DNA of 64,000 nt, taken from Selenomonadales bacterium (lineage in GTDB: Bacteria > Bacillota > Negativicutes > Sporomusales > UBA7701). The notes beneath the pieces were generated by a model. That model saw only the letters and a program-made list of their open reading frames with translations, was not told where the DNA came from and made no database searches. Position numbers and translations under genes: made by a program. Shown one piece after another: positions 17,546-27,197 of this stretch; within the stretch, counting starts at the first letter, position 1; each line of letters begins with the position of its first letter. The DNA lies in assembly GCA_029976065.1 (NCBI GenBank), contig JARKNV010000003.1, positions 1 to 64,000 on the forward strand, read 5' to 3'.

Positions 17546-19286
17546 TTTAAAGCTGGATATTAGCACTAACTTGCTCGTCGAGCTGGCGAAGCCGTCCGTT
17601 CTTCTCGAAGGCATGCTGAACTGGCACAGGGGAGCGAGGATCGGACAGAGCACGGTGGCCAGCAGAAAGATGCATACCATCGAACCGCCGACACCGGAAT
17701 CGGTAACCGTTCTGACGAATGTCGACGCCGGTCAGGCCTTTTACAACAGACAGAAAGAGGGTGAAATAGTACATCTTGATATTTTCCACCAGTGCGGGCA
17801 GGTCGATCATCGCCAGGTGGCAGTCAAGCTTCGGCAAGCTATCGAGATATACGACTTTCACCGCAGCATTTTTGCCAGTCACAATTTTGCTTTCCGCGCC
17901 GGCAAGGACGTCAGCGCCGATTACGTGGATGTGCAGACGGGGACGGGTGGCGGCAGGATAACAGGCAGCCTTAATTACGGGCAGAAGCTGTCGCTCAGGC
18001 GGGCCCACGAGAACCATGTCCATATAACCGCGATGATTCCCGGGGCGCACCTCGCGTGCCTTTTTTACCTTGTCCTGGCGGCGGAGGAAGCAATCGGCGC
18101 CTTGGGCCTTGAACTGAGGCGTAACGAGCGGATCGTCCATGGCCGCGGCGGTGGTTCCGGCGGCGACCTTTCCCCGTACTGCGACCAGACGGATTCGTTC
18201 CTGCGCCGGAAGGGAGCCGGGGCGACGGATCTGGCGAAAAGGCACCAGTATCTTCAGGATGTCACCGACCTTGCCGACGAATTCGACACGGTCCAGGATG
18301 TCAGGGAAACTCTCGGCACGGCGGATATGGGCGCCAGGGAGGAAACGATGCTGCAGACGCTGGCGCATCGCGGGAGCGGTGACCAGGCCCTCCGTCGGCT
18401 TGAGCGGCAGGGGATCGTTTCCATTGAGGGCGGAAAGGTTCGCCTCACCGAATACGGGCAGGAGTTCAAAGGGTACCTCGACAGGCACCTGCCGGATATC
18501 GAGGCGTATCTGCGGCGCGCCTTCAGGCTTTTCCGCCCCCCGGTCTGGCGCCCGGGACACAGCAAGCTACTGGCGGAAGGGCAGGGTGGCAACGGGCCGA
18601 AGAAGCTGAAACCATGGGAAAGCAATGGCCCGGGAGGGGAATTGGCTGTGGCCGAAACGGTTAACGCAGCTGCCCGGAGGACGGTTGAGACGGTGCGGGA
18701 CAGGCTTGAAATAACTGCCGGCGACCTGCGGGAATTTGTCCGCAAACGCCGCCAGAAAGCGGAGATTTGCCTGTTGATCGACTCCAGCGCCAGCATGACC
18801 GGCCAGCGGCTCAGAGCAGCCAAATTCCTGGCTAGGCATCTACTGCTCTCAACCCCCGACCGGCTGGCGATCGTAACCTTTCAGGAGGATGCCGCCAAGC
18901 TTATCCTGCCGTTGACGCGCGACTGGCAACAAGCGGAAAGCAGCCTGCGGGAGATAAAATCATTCGGCTCAACTCCGCTGGCCAACGGCCTTACCACCTG
19001 TCTCGATTATTTACGCGGCGCCTGTGTGCGCAATCCGCTCATCCTCCTGATCACGGACGGAATTCCTACTGTGGCGGAATATTCCCGCGATCCGCTGGCC
19101 GACGCCCTTACGGCGGCGGCCGCGGTTAAACAGTCCGGCTACGGGTTCGCCTGCATCGGTCTTAAACCGCACCGTCATTATCTCCGGCAGTTATGCGAAC
19201 AGGCGGGAGGCAGCCTGTATGTACTGGAGGAACTGGAAAAGCAGGCAATGGTAAAAGCAGCCTGGAGCGAACGGGAAAGCCGCTGA
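17538..19286 (+). CDS. BchD-like VWA-domain protein
   Basis: A 582-residue partner of the preceding AAA+ ATPase. The C-terminal 170 residues form a von Willebrand A domain with the MIDAS motif LLIDSSASMTG near residue 412 and DGIPT near residue 510. The N-terminal 380 residues form a domain I do not recognise, including QKEGEIVHLDIFHQCGQ and a Gly-rich GRGGGSGGD segment. In Mg- and Co-chelatases and MoxR systems, such a VWA subunit docks on the AAA+ ring and brings it to the target. A terminator follows. Confidence 0.8.
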   Translation: MPDLKLDISTNLLVELAKPSVLLEGMLNWHRGARIGQSTVASRKMHTIEPPTPESVTVLTNVDAGQAFYNRQKEGEIVHLDIFHQCGQVDHRQVAVKLRQAIEIYDFHRSIFASHNFAFRAGKDVSADYVDVQTGTGGGRITGSLNYGQKLSLRRAHENHVHITAMIPGAHLACLFYLVLAAEEAIGALGLELRRNERIVHGRGGGSGGDLSPYCDQTDSFLRRKGAGATDLAKRHQYLQDVTDLADEFDTVQDVRETLGTADMGAREETMLQTLAHRGSGDQALRRLERQGIVSIEGGKVRLTEYGQEFKGYLDRHLPDIEAYLRRAFRLFRPPVWRPGHSKLLAEGQGGNGPKKLKPWESNGPGGELAVAETVNAAARRTVETVRDRLEITAGDLREFVRKRRQKAEICLLIDSSASMTGQRLRAAKFLARHLLLSTPDRLAIVTFQEDAAKLILPLTRDWQQAESSLREIKSFGSTPLANGLTTCLDYLRGACVRNPLILLITDGIPTVAEYSRDPLADALTAAAAVKQSGYGFACIGLKPHRHYLRQLCEQAGGSLYVLEELEKQAMVKAAWSERESR

Positions 19287-19326
19287 GGAGGGAAACGGTT
19301 TCTTCTCCAAAACCGGTGTACGACAG

Positions 19327-19361
19327 CAATAGCGCGGGAAGTGCTCGCGTTATTGTTTTTT
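19327..19361 (+). terminator. Terminator after the VWA gene
   Basis: CAATAGCGCG (19327-19336) pairs with CGCGTTATTG (19346-19355), with one G-U pair, then six T. Confidence 0.85.
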
Positions 19362-19381
19362 GCGATAATGAAAGGTATTAT
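19353..19381 (+). promoter_or_regulatory. Possible promoter for LapA-domain gene
   Basis: TTGTTT (19353-19358) and TATTAT (19376-19381) are spaced by 17 bases, overlapping the preceding terminator. The match to consensus is modest. Confidence 0.35.
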
Positions 19382-19437
19382 CACCTATAGGCGAGAATAG
19401 TTAATACTTAAGCAAAATTTCCTGGGGTGGTGGAATA

Positions 19438-19782
19438 ATGCTGTCTTTGTTGCTGGCGCTGGTTTTTTCCTTACTTGTAGCAGCGTTTGCCATCCAGAAT
19501 TCGCTACCGGTTACCGTCTCCTTCGCGGTATGGAGTTTTCAGACCTCCCTCGTGCTCGTCATACTGGGTGCTGCGACCTTCGGGGCTCTGGCCGTCATTT
19601 CCCTGGCGGTGCCCATGCAGATTAAGGCCCGCTGGGATTTGAAGAAGGCTCACCACCGCCAGGGGGAACTGGAGGCCGAGGCCAAAACCCTTCAGGAACG
19701 GCTGGACAGAGAATTGGCCAAAGATGCGTCCCCCAATACGTCGCCCAATGCGTCCAACGATGCGGGCCAGAACGGTATCTAG
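19438..19782 (+). CDS. LapA-domain membrane protein
   Basis: A 114-residue protein with two membrane helices (about residues 2-20 and 38-60), the segment FAIQNSLPVTVSFAVW typical of the LapA (DUF1049) domain, and a charged coiled-coil tail rich in Lys and Glu that ends in Asn/Ser repeats. LapA-domain proteins are linked to envelope assembly in other bacteria, but the role here is unknown. The start has GGGGTGGTGG upstream. The recJ gene begins 43 bases after the stop. Confidence 0.82.
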   Translation: MLSLLLALVFSLLVAAFAIQNSLPVTVSFAVWSFQTSLVLVILGAATFGALAVISLAVPMQIKARWDLKKAHHRQGELEAEAKTLQERLDRELAKDASPNTSPNASNDAGQNGI

Positions 19783-19825
19783 AGCATTTCGCCGCCGCCC
19801 GCGGGGCGAGACGGCTGGAGGAAAT

Positions 19826-22330
19826 ATGGCAAAGCCAGGGAAACTTTGGCGCGTGGTGCATACCGGCGCTGAACTGGCCGCACGTCTAGCGCGGGTACTC
19901 GGCGTGTCGCCGGTGGTCGCCCAAGTAATGGTGAACCGCGGCATCAGCGACGAAGCCGAGGCCCGGCGCTTTCTGCACGGCGGCCCCGAATCGCTGCCCG
20001 ACCCCAATCTGATGCTGGGCATGGCAAAAGCGGTCGAGCGGATTGTGACGGCGATCGGCGGCGGAGAGAAGATAACTGTTTACGGCGATTATGATGTGGA
20101 CGGGGTTACGGCCACGGCGCTACTTCACCGCGTACTCGCGCGACTGGGCGGCGCGGTGGATTATTATATTCCCGAGCGCCTGAACGAGGGCTACGGACTG
20201 AACGCCGCGGCCCTGGAGTCGTTATGCCGGTCCGGCACCAAGCTCGTCGTCACCGTGGACTGCGGCATCAGCGCCGCGGATGAAGTGGCGGCCTTCGCCG
20301 GCCGGATGGACATCATCGTTACCGACCATCATCAACCGCCGGAGGCGCTGCCGCCGGCCCATGCCGTCCTCAACCCGAAACAAAACGGGTGTAACTATCC
20401 GGAAAAGAATCTGGCCGGGGTCGGGGTGGCCTTCAAGCTCTGCCAGGCCCTCTGGCGGCGCCTTGCTGGCGACGAAGAGCAGCTTAACGAACTACTCGAC
20501 CTTGTGGCGGTGGGCACGATCGCCGATATCGTCCCGCTCACCGGCGAAAATCGACTGCTGGTTAAACTGGGCCTCGCGCGCCTGGTGGCGACCGGCAATA
20601 TCGGGCTGCAGGCGATGATGAAAGTGGCCGGCCTGACTGCGGACAAGCTGGATGCGGGCAAGGTAGGATTTATTATCGCGCCGCGGCTCAACGCCGCCGG
20701 GCGCCTGAGCCACGCCGCCGCAGGGGTGGAGCTGCTGATAACCGGCGACAGCGCCCGGGCGGCCGAACTGGCAGCCGAGCTCGACGCCGAGAACAGCCGC
20801 CGCCAGGCGGTGGAAAAGGAACTGCTGGCAACAACCGAAGAACTGCTGGCCGGTACCGACCCCGCGGCGCAGAAGGTGCTCGTGCTCGCGGGCGAGGACT
20901 GGCATCCCGGCGTTATCGGCATTGTCGCCTCGCGGCTGCTGGACAGGTACTACCGGCCGGTCGTGATGATCAGCGTCCGCGACGGAATCGGCAAAGGCTC
21001 CTGCCGGAGTATTCCGGGCTTCGACATCTATAACGCCCTCGGACAATGCGCCGACCTGCTCATCCAGTTCGGCGGGCATCAATACGCGGCCGGCCTGACC
21101 ATCGAGGCCGCGAACATCGACCGGCTGAGGGATCGGTTAAGCGCCATTGCCGCGGCAACGCTCACGGCTGAGGATTATCAGCCGGTGCTCAATATCGATA
21201 CCCGCGTCGCCCTGTCCGAGATCGACGCCGCCCTCCTGCAGCAACTTGCCTGCCTCGCTCCTCACGGCACCGGCAACCCCAGCCCGGTATTCGTCTGCGA
21301 GCAGTTGGCCGTTACCGGTGTGCGACCCATTGGCCAGGAAGGCCGCCACCTGAAGCTGCGGGTCAGACGAGAGCGGGCCAGCGGCGACGTCATCGGCTGG
21401 GATATGGGCGGCTTGGCCGCCCGCCTGAACGGCGACGCCACGATCGACCTCGCGTTCGTGCCCGAATTTAACGAATGGCAGGGACAGCGGAGCATCCAAC
21501 TCAAAGCCCACGACGTCCGCGTGCGGTCGGCGGCGCCCGAGCATGTCCGCCTGCTAGACGCCCGCGGCGAAAATAAAGAGGCTTACTTAGCGAAAATATT
21601 GCCTGCCAGTTCAAAGGCAGTAATTGTGGTCGCCAGCCGCCGCGAAGCGGTGCTGCTGGCCAGGAAACTCGGATCGTCGCCCGGAGAGGCGGGCTGGTGG
21701 TATCCGGCCATGAGCGCGGCGCGTGAGGAGCGGCTGCGCGACCGTTTCGCCGCCGGGCGTTTGCGCGTAGTGGCAGCCGCGGGAGACTATGGCGGCCGCG
21801 GCGACGATATCGCCGACATCATCTTCTGCGGCCTGCCGCTGACAAAAACGGTGCTCGCCGCGTACTGCCGCCTGGCTGCCGCCCAGAAAGGACCGGTGGC
21901 AATCCATTTCGCCTTTGGCGCCGCCGACGAACGGGCGGCTGGTTTGGCGCTCGAAGACCTGTTCCCGGACCGCAAGGCGGCGGGATGGCTGTATATCACC
22001 CTGCGGGAAGCAGCCGGCCCTGACGGCGGCGTCCGTCTGTCGCCCCGCCGGTTGGCTCGCGCCGTCGCCGCCAAACGCGGCCAAAGCGTGAGCCCGGCCG
22101 GACTGGCCGCCGGCATCACGGTCCTGACAGAAATCGGCCTGGTGCGCCGGGACGAAAACGCGATCAATCAACTCTGGCTGGCGCCTGTGCCGGACGAGAA
22201 ACTGGCGCTGGAGCAGTCGGCTGCCTTCAGGGAAGGCGCCGTCGCCAGGCAGCGGTATAGCGCGCTCGCCTCACGACTGTTGCGCTCGCCACTGGGCGAA
22301 GTGTGGAAAATGGCGGTAGACGGGGAATAA
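19826..22330 (+). CDS. recJ: Single-stranded-DNA exonuclease RecJ
   Basis: An 834-residue 5'-3' exonuclease used in recombination and mismatch repair. The DHH motifs are present: YGDYDVDGVTATALLHR near residue 91, VTVDCGISAADE near residue 143, VTDHHQPPEALP near residue 165 and PRLNAAGRLSHA near residue 290. The DHHA1 motif FGGHQYAAGL lies near residue 415, followed by the OB domain. The last 250 residues are an extra domain seen in many Firmicutes RecJ proteins. The start at 19826 follows GGAGGAAAT; the open frame extends further upstream without a ribosome-binding site. Confidence 0.95.
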   Translation: MAKPGKLWRVVHTGAELAARLARVLGVSPVVAQVMVNRGISDEAEARRFLHGGPESLPDPNLMLGMAKAVERIVTAIGGGEKITVYGDYDVDGVTATALLHRVLARLGGAVDYYIPERLNEGYGLNAAALESLCRSGTKLVVTVDCGISAADEVAAFAGRMDIIVTDHHQPPEALPPAHAVLNPKQNGCNYPEKNLAGVGVAFKLCQALWRRLAGDEEQLNELLDLVAVGTIADIVPLTGENRLLVKLGLARLVATGNIGLQAMMKVAGLTADKLDAGKVGFIIAPRLNAAGRLSHAAAGVELLITGDSARAAELAAELDAENSRRQAVEKELLATTEELLAGTDPAAQKVLVLAGEDWHPGVIGIVASRLLDRYYRPVVMISVRDGIGKGSCRSIPGFDIYNALGQCADLLIQFGGHQYAAGLTIEAANIDRLRDRLSAIAAATLTAEDYQPVLNIDTRVALSEIDAALLQQLACLAPHGTGNPSPVFVCEQLAVTGVRPIGQEGRHLKLRVRRERASGDVIGWDMGGLAARLNGDATIDLAFVPEFNEWQGQRSIQLKAHDVRVRSAAPEHVRLLDARGENKEAYLAKILPASSKAVIVVASRREAVLLARKLGSSPGEAGWWYPAMSAAREERLRDRFAAGRLRVVAAAGDYGGRGDDIADIIFCGLPLTKTVLAAYCRLAAAQKGPVAIHFAFGAADERAAGLALEDLFPDRKAAGWLYITLREAAGPDGGVRLSPRRLARAVAAKRGQSVSPAGLAAGITVLTEIGLVRRDENAINQLWLAPVPDEKLALEQSAAFREGAVARQRYSALASRLLRSPLGEVWKMAVDGE

Positions 22331-22365
22331 TCTATAGCAGCGGATGGGCGGGAGGAGGTGGATTC

Positions 22366-24573
22366 TTGAGCAGCGAACCGGCGATCGGCATCGACGATCT
22401 GATTAGCCAAATGAAGACATATCTGCCGGAGGAAGCAGCGGCGGCGGTCGATAAGGCATATCGCTTCGCTCAGACCGCCCACGAAGGACAGCTGCGGGTA
22501 TCAGGGGCTGAGTACATCTCCCATCCCCTGGGAGTTGCCAAGATCCTCGCCGACCTCCAGCTCGACGCCGTAACAATCAGCGCCGCTCTCCTTCACGATG
22601 TGGTGGAAGACACCGCGGTCACCGGTGAGGATCTCGAAAAACAGTTCGGCAAAGAAGTGGCCATGCTGGTTGACGGGGTCACCAAACTGAGCCGGATAGA
22701 ATACAAATCGAAAGAAGAACAACAGCTGGAAAACTACCGCAAGATGTTTCTGGCCATGGCCAAGGACATCCGCGTAGTGCTGATAAAACTTGCCGACCGT
22801 CTGCATAACATGCGGACCCTCAAGTTCATGCCCGCCGAGAAGCAACGGGAAACGGCGCGCGAGACGCTAGAAATCTTCGCTCCCCTGGCCCACCGGCTCG
22901 GTATCTTCCGCGTCAAGTGGGAGCTGGAAGACCTCGCCTTCCGCTACCTCGAACCGGACAGCTATTACAAACTGGTCGACGAGGTCAAACAGAAGCGGGC
23001 CGAACGTGAGGCGATGATCGGCGAGGCCGTCGTGCTGCTGCGCGAACGGCTGGACGCCATGGGCATCAAGGCCGAGATCCAGGGCCGGCCGAAAAACTTC
23101 TACAGCATCTTCAAAAAGATGCAGAAGGACCACAAGGATCTCGGCGAAATCTATGACCTCTCGGCGGTAAGGGTTGTAGTGGACAACGTCAAGGACTGCT
23201 ACGGCGCCCTAGGCATCGTCCATACCCTGTGGAAACCGCTGCCTTACCGGTTCAAGGACTTCATCGCCATGCCCAAGTCCAACCTCTACCAGTCGCTCCA
23301 CACCACCGTCATCGGACCCGAGGGCCAGCCGCTCGAAATCCAGATCCGGACCTGGGAAATGCACCGCATCTCCGAGTACGGCATCGCCGCCCACTGGCGC
23401 TACAAGGAAGGCGGCAAAAATGCCGACAAGGACTACGAAAAGAAACTGTCCTGGCTGCGGCAGCTGCTCGAATGGCAGCAGGACCTCAGGGACCCGCACG
23501 AATTCATGGAAACTGTCCGGCTCGACGTGCTCACCGACGAAGTCTTCGTCTTCACCCCCCGCGGCGATGTCATCGACCTGCCGGCCGGGTCCAACCCGAT
23601 CGACTTCGCCTACCGCGTCCACACCGAGGTGGGCCATCGCTGCACCGGGGCGCGGGTCAACAATAAGATGGTGCCGCTGGAAACGAAGCTCAGCAACGGC
23701 GACATCGTCGAAATCATCACAAGCAAGCAGGCCGGCGGCCCCAGTCGCGACTGGCTGAACATCGTCGCCTCCACCGACACGAAAAACAAAATCCGCCAGT
23801 GGTTCAAAAAAGAGAAGCGCGAGGAGAACATCGCCAAAGGCCGCGAAATGCTCGAAAAAGAGAGCAAGCGGCTCGGCTTCGAACTATCCGACCTCACCAA
23901 AGGCGACCGGCTTGAGGAACTTGCCAGGAAGCTGAACTGGGGCAGTTCGGAAGACCTTGTGGCGGCCCTCGGCTACGGCGGACAATCGCTGCCGGGGGTA
24001 ATGACCAAGCTGGTCGAAGCCTTCCGCAAGGCCCAAAAGGCCGCCGCCCCCGCCGACCTCGCCACCGTAATCGCCGAAGTCAAACCAAAAAAAACCAAGG
24101 GCAAATCGAGCCACGGCATCCTCGTCAAAGGCGAGGCCGGGGTCATGGTGCGGCTGGCTCGTTGCTGCAACCCGGTCCCCGGCGACGACATCGTCGGCTA
24201 TATCACTCGCGGCCGCGGCGTATCCGTGCATCGCGCGGATTGTCCCAACGTTCTCGGCAGCCGTGAGGAATTCGAGCGGATGATCGAGGTCGAATGGGAT
24301 ATCACCCCCGACAGCCTCTACCGCGTGCCGGTGGAAATTTCCTGCATCGACCGGGCCGGCGTCCTGTCCGAGATTCTCATGCTGGCGTCCGAGGCCAAAA
24401 TCAACGTCAGCTCGGTCAATGCCAAAACCCACAAGACGAAGATGGCCACTATCTACCTCAGCCTGGAAATCGCCAGCCTCAGCCAGTTGGAGAATATAAT
24501 GAGCAAGATGAGAAAGGTCAAGGACGTTTACAGTGTCCAGCGCGCCGCCCCGACGGCGGGAGGGACGCTGTGA
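22366..24573 (+). CDS. rel: Bifunctional (p)ppGpp synthetase/hydrolase Rel
   Basis: A 735-residue long RelA/SpoT homologue controlling the stringent response. Domains in order: HD hydrolase ([27 protein letters not shown]), synthetase ([13 protein letters not shown] near residue 243 and [10 protein letters not shown] near residue 325), TGS ([15 protein letters not shown] near residue 395), and the C-terminal zinc-finger and ACT parts ([32 protein letters not shown]). The HD motif is intact, so both activities are expected. Start is a TTG with GGAGGAGGTGG upstream. The stop overlaps the dtd start. Confidence 0.95.
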   Translation: MSSEPAIGIDDLISQMKTYLPEEAAAAVDKAYRFAQTAHEGQLRVSGAEYISHPLGVAKILADLQLDAVTISAALLHDVVEDTAVTGEDLEKQFGKEVAMLVDGVTKLSRIEYKSKEEQQLENYRKMFLAMAKDIRVVLIKLADRLHNMRTLKFMPAEKQRETARETLEIFAPLAHRLGIFRVKWELEDLAFRYLEPDSYYKLVDEVKQKRAEREAMIGEAVVLLRERLDAMGIKAEIQGRPKNFYSIFKKMQKDHKDLGEIYDLSAVRVVVDNVKDCYGALGIVHTLWKPLPYRFKDFIAMPKSNLYQSLHTTVIGPEGQPLEIQIRTWEMHRISEYGIAAHWRYKEGGKNADKDYEKKLSWLRQLLEWQQDLRDPHEFMETVRLDVLTDEVFVFTPRGDVIDLPAGSNPIDFAYRVHTEVGHRCTGARVNNKMVPLETKLSNGDIVEIITSKQAGGPSRDWLNIVASTDTKNKIRQWFKKEKREENIAKGREMLEKESKRLGFELSDLTKGDRLEELARKLNWGSSEDLVAALGYGGQSLPGVMTKLVEAFRKAQKAAAPADLATVIAEVKPKKTKGKSSHGILVKGEAGVMVRLARCCNPVPGDDIVGYITRGRGVSVHRADCPNVLGSREEFERMIEVEWDITPDSLYRVPVEISCIDRAGVLSEILMLASEAKINVSSVNAKTHKTKMATIYLSLEIASLSQLENIMSKMRKVKDVYSVQRAAPTAGGTL

Positions 24574-25019
24574 GGGCCGTGGTGCAGCGCACCGACGCCG
24601 CCGCAGTAACCGTCGAAGGCCGGGAGGTGGCCGCCGTCGGGCGGGGCCTGACCGTGTTGCTCGGCGTCGGCGAAGGCGACGGCGAGGCTGACGCCCGCTA
24701 CCTGGCGGAAAAAATTGTCAACCTGCGCATTTTTCCCGACGGCCAGGGTAAAATGAACCTGTCGCTCCTGGATGTGGGCGGCGAACTGCTGGTTGTCTCG
24801 CAATTCACCCTGTACGGCGACTGCCGCAAAGGCCGCCGGCCAGGGTTTGACGCCGCCGCGCCGCCGGCCGTCGCCCAGGAACTGTACGAAAAATTCATCG
24901 CCTTGTGCGAGGCCGCCGGCGTAAAAACGGCCAACGGCCGGTTCCAGGCCGAAATGATCGTAAAGCTGGAAAATCACGGGCCGGTAACGATGCTGCTCGA
25001 CAGCAGCCGCCTGTTTTGA
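24570..25019 (+). CDS. dtd: D-aminoacyl-tRNA deacylase
   Basis: A 149-residue enzyme that removes D-amino acids (and glycine from tRNA-Ala) from mischarged tRNA. Both signatures are present: [17 protein letters not shown] near residue 78 and [11 protein letters not shown] near the end. The GTG at 24570 overlaps the rel stop as GTGA. rel-dtd is the usual order in Firmicutes. Confidence 0.96.
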   Translation: MRAVVQRTDAAAVTVEGREVAAVGRGLTVLLGVGEGDGEADARYLAEKIVNLRIFPDGQGKMNLSLLDVGGELLVVSQFTLYGDCRKGRRPGFDAAAPPAVAQELYEKFIALCEAAGVKTANGRFQAEMIVKLENHGPVTMLLDSSRLF

Positions 25020-25033
25020 GGAGGAAGGACAAC

Positions 25034-25657
25034 ATGAAGATTATCAGTCGGGAAGTCGGCAGCCTAGGAACGAACTGTTACATCGTCTTCGACGAGGAGA
25101 CAAGAGAGGCGGCGGTCATCGACCCCGGCGGCAGCGCCGCGGAGATTCTCGCCGTCATCGGCGCGGAGAAGCTGACCGTCAAGTACATCATCAACACCCA
25201 CGGCCATGCCGACCACGTGATGGCTAACCTCCGCGTCAAAGAAGCCACCGGCGCTCCCCTCCTCATCCACGCCGCCGATGCCGGCATGCTGACGAGCGGC
25301 CAGCTGAACCTGTCGGCCTGGATCGGCGGCAGCGTATCCTGCGGCCCGGCCGACACCCTTTTGAACGAAGGGGACGTCGTCAAAATATCCGCCAACCTTG
25401 CTTTGACCGTCATCCACACCCCCGGTCACACTCCGGGCGGCATATGCCTCAAGACCGACGGCGTCCTGTTCAGCGGCGACACGCTGTTCGCGGAGTCGAT
25501 CGGCCGCACCGATTTTCCCGGCGGCTCATACAGCCAGCTCATCAACAACATCAAAGAAAAGCTCCTCATCCTCGACGACGGCGTCAAGGTCTATCCCGGC
25601 CACGGCCCGGCAACGAGCATCGGCTGGGAAAAGAAGATGAATCCCTTCATTCAATAA
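25034..25657 (+). CDS. MBL-fold hydrolase (glyoxalase II-like)
   Basis: A 207-residue metallo-beta-lactamase-fold protein with a complete two-metal site: THGHADH near residue 56, HTPGHTPGG near residue 130, FSGDTLF near residue 150 and YPGHGP near the end. Small proteins of this type hydrolyse thioesters such as S-lactoylglutathione analogues. Glutathione is uncertain in this organism, so the substrate is open. The start at 25034 has GAGGAAGG before it, 14 bases after dtd. Confidence 0.88.
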   Translation: MKIISREVGSLGTNCYIVFDEETREAAVIDPGGSAAEILAVIGAEKLTVKYIINTHGHADHVMANLRVKEATGAPLLIHAADAGMLTSGQLNLSAWIGGSVSCGPADTLLNEGDVVKISANLALTVIHTPGHTPGGICLKTDGVLFSGDTLFAESIGRTDFPGGSYSQLINNIKEKLLILDDGVKVYPGHGPATSIGWEKKMNPFIQ

Positions 25658-25696
25658 GCAAATCCGAAACCTACGCGGCTTGGAGTTGATTCCTTA

Positions 25697-26725
25697 ATGC
25701 CCAAACCGTACGTCTGGATGAAAATTGCCGTCGTACTGGCGGCCTTCTATCTGCTCAGCAAGGTTACGCCCATCTACCTGCCGATAATCCTGGCCATCGT
25801 ATTCGCCTTCATCATCAATCCGCTCGCCAACAATCTCGTCCGTCTGCGCGTCGGGCGCCGTTACCTCGTGCCGCACGGACTGGCGGTGGTTTTGTCGATC
25901 GTGGCGGCTATCGTCCTGCTGGCGGCTACGGCGGGCTTCATCTTTTCCCCGTTCGTAAGTGAATTCAACCGCTTCGTCATCAACCTGCCCAACCTCATTC
26001 AGAAGATCCAGCAGCTTACCGGTCAGCTCGAAGAACACGCCCACTCCATCAATCTGCCGGCCAACATCCGCATGATGATCGACCAACTTCTCTCCAGCGC
26101 GGCCTCCTATGCCGTCACTCTGGGAAGAAGGGTTCTCGGCGCCACCGTGGGGTTTGCCTCCCAGATTGTGGAGTTGGTGGTCGTCCCCGTGCTGACCTAC
26201 TATTTCCTCAAGGACTGGCGCGAATTGAAGGCTTCGGCCCTCGAAGCGCTGCCGCCCGACTGGCGGGGCAAAGGCCGCGTAATCATCGAGGAAATGGGAA
26301 CGACGGTCAGCGGTTACATCCGCGGCCAGGTGGCCGTCAGCATCCTGATGGGCTGTCTCGTCTTCGCCGGCATGTACTTCCTGCGGGTCGACTATCCGCT
26401 CGTTCTCGGCCTGCTGGCGGCACTCACAGAAACCATTCCCATCATCGGCCCGATCATCGGCGCGGCCCCGGCAGTATTCCTGGCCTACCTCGCCGCCCCC
26501 GAGCTGGCGGTGAAGGTAATCGCCTTTTTCCTGGTCATCCATCAGCTCGAAAACCATATCATTGTGCCGAAAATAATGGGCCGGTCCATCGATCTCCATC
26601 CGGTTACGGTCATCATCAGCCTGCTTATCGGCGGCCAGCTTATGGGCATAGTGGGCATGATCCTGGCGGTGCCGGTCGCTGCTTTGCTGAAAGTGCTGTA
26701 CCGTCACCTGTGGCGTTACGAATAA
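25697..26725 (+). CDS. AI-2E family permease (first copy)
   Basis: A 342-residue protein of the AI-2E transporter (UPF0118) family with about eight membrane helices and a long soluble loop after helix 3. Recognisable segments include ILAIVFAFIINPLANNLV, YFLKDWREL and HQLENHIIVPKIMGRSIDLHP. Some family members export autoinducer-2 and others are cation/proton antiporters; the sequence does not tell which. A second member is at 39211. A Fur-family gene follows 22 bases later. Confidence 0.88.
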   Translation: MPKPYVWMKIAVVLAAFYLLSKVTPIYLPIILAIVFAFIINPLANNLVRLRVGRRYLVPHGLAVVLSIVAAIVLLAATAGFIFSPFVSEFNRFVINLPNLIQKIQQLTGQLEEHAHSINLPANIRMMIDQLLSSAASYAVTLGRRVLGATVGFASQIVELVVVPVLTYYFLKDWRELKASALEALPPDWRGKGRVIIEEMGTTVSGYIRGQVAVSILMGCLVFAGMYFLRVDYPLVLGLLAALTETIPIIGPIIGAAPAVFLAYLAAPELAVKVIAFFLVIHQLENHIIVPKIMGRSIDLHPVTVIISLLIGGQLMGIVGMILAVPVAALLKVLYRHLWRYE

Positions 26726-26747
26726 GCATAGGGAAGGGGTTGGGCAA

Positions 26748-27197
26748 ATGAGCATCACCATGAACGATCTACGGCAGAAATTCCGCGACCGCCAATACAA
26801 GCTTACCTCGCAGAGGCAAACAATTCTTCAGGCCTTCCTCGATCATCCCGACAGGCACCTTTCCGCCGAGGACGTACATACCATCGTCCGCCAGCAGGCG
26901 CCGGAAATCGGCCTGGCCACCGTCTACCGCACCCTGGAACTGTTCATCGAGCTCGATATCGTCCAGCGGCTCGATTTCGGCGACGGGCGGCAGCGCTACG
27001 AGATCAACGAAACCAGCACCCCGCATCACCACCACCACCTTATCTGCCTGCGCTGCGGCAAGGTGAAGGAGTTCGGCGACGACCTGCTGGAAACGCTGGA
27101 AACAGCCATCGCCAAGCGGAGCAAATTCGCCATCGTCGACCATCAGCTTAAATTTTACGGCTATTGTCAGGAGTGTCAGAAGCGCCGTGGAAATTAA
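26748..27197 (+). CDS. Fur-family metalloregulator
   Basis: A 149-residue winged-helix repressor of the Fur family. The DNA-binding domain contains LTSQRQTILQAF and GLATVYRTLELF. The regulatory metal site includes HHHHHLICLRCGKVKEFGDD near residue 93, and a CxxC pair (CQEC) near the C-terminus completes the structural zinc site with CLRC. Fur, Zur and PerR cannot be told apart safely by eye; a Fur role in iron control is the default. Its end overlaps the hemZ-like gene by 11 bases. Confidence 0.88.
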   Translation: MSITMNDLRQKFRDRQYKLTSQRQTILQAFLDHPDRHLSAEDVHTIVRQQAPEIGLATVYRTLELFIELDIVQRLDFGDGRQRYEINETSTPHHHHHLICLRCGKVKEFGDDLLETLETAIAKRSKFAIVDHQLKFYGYCQECQKRRGN

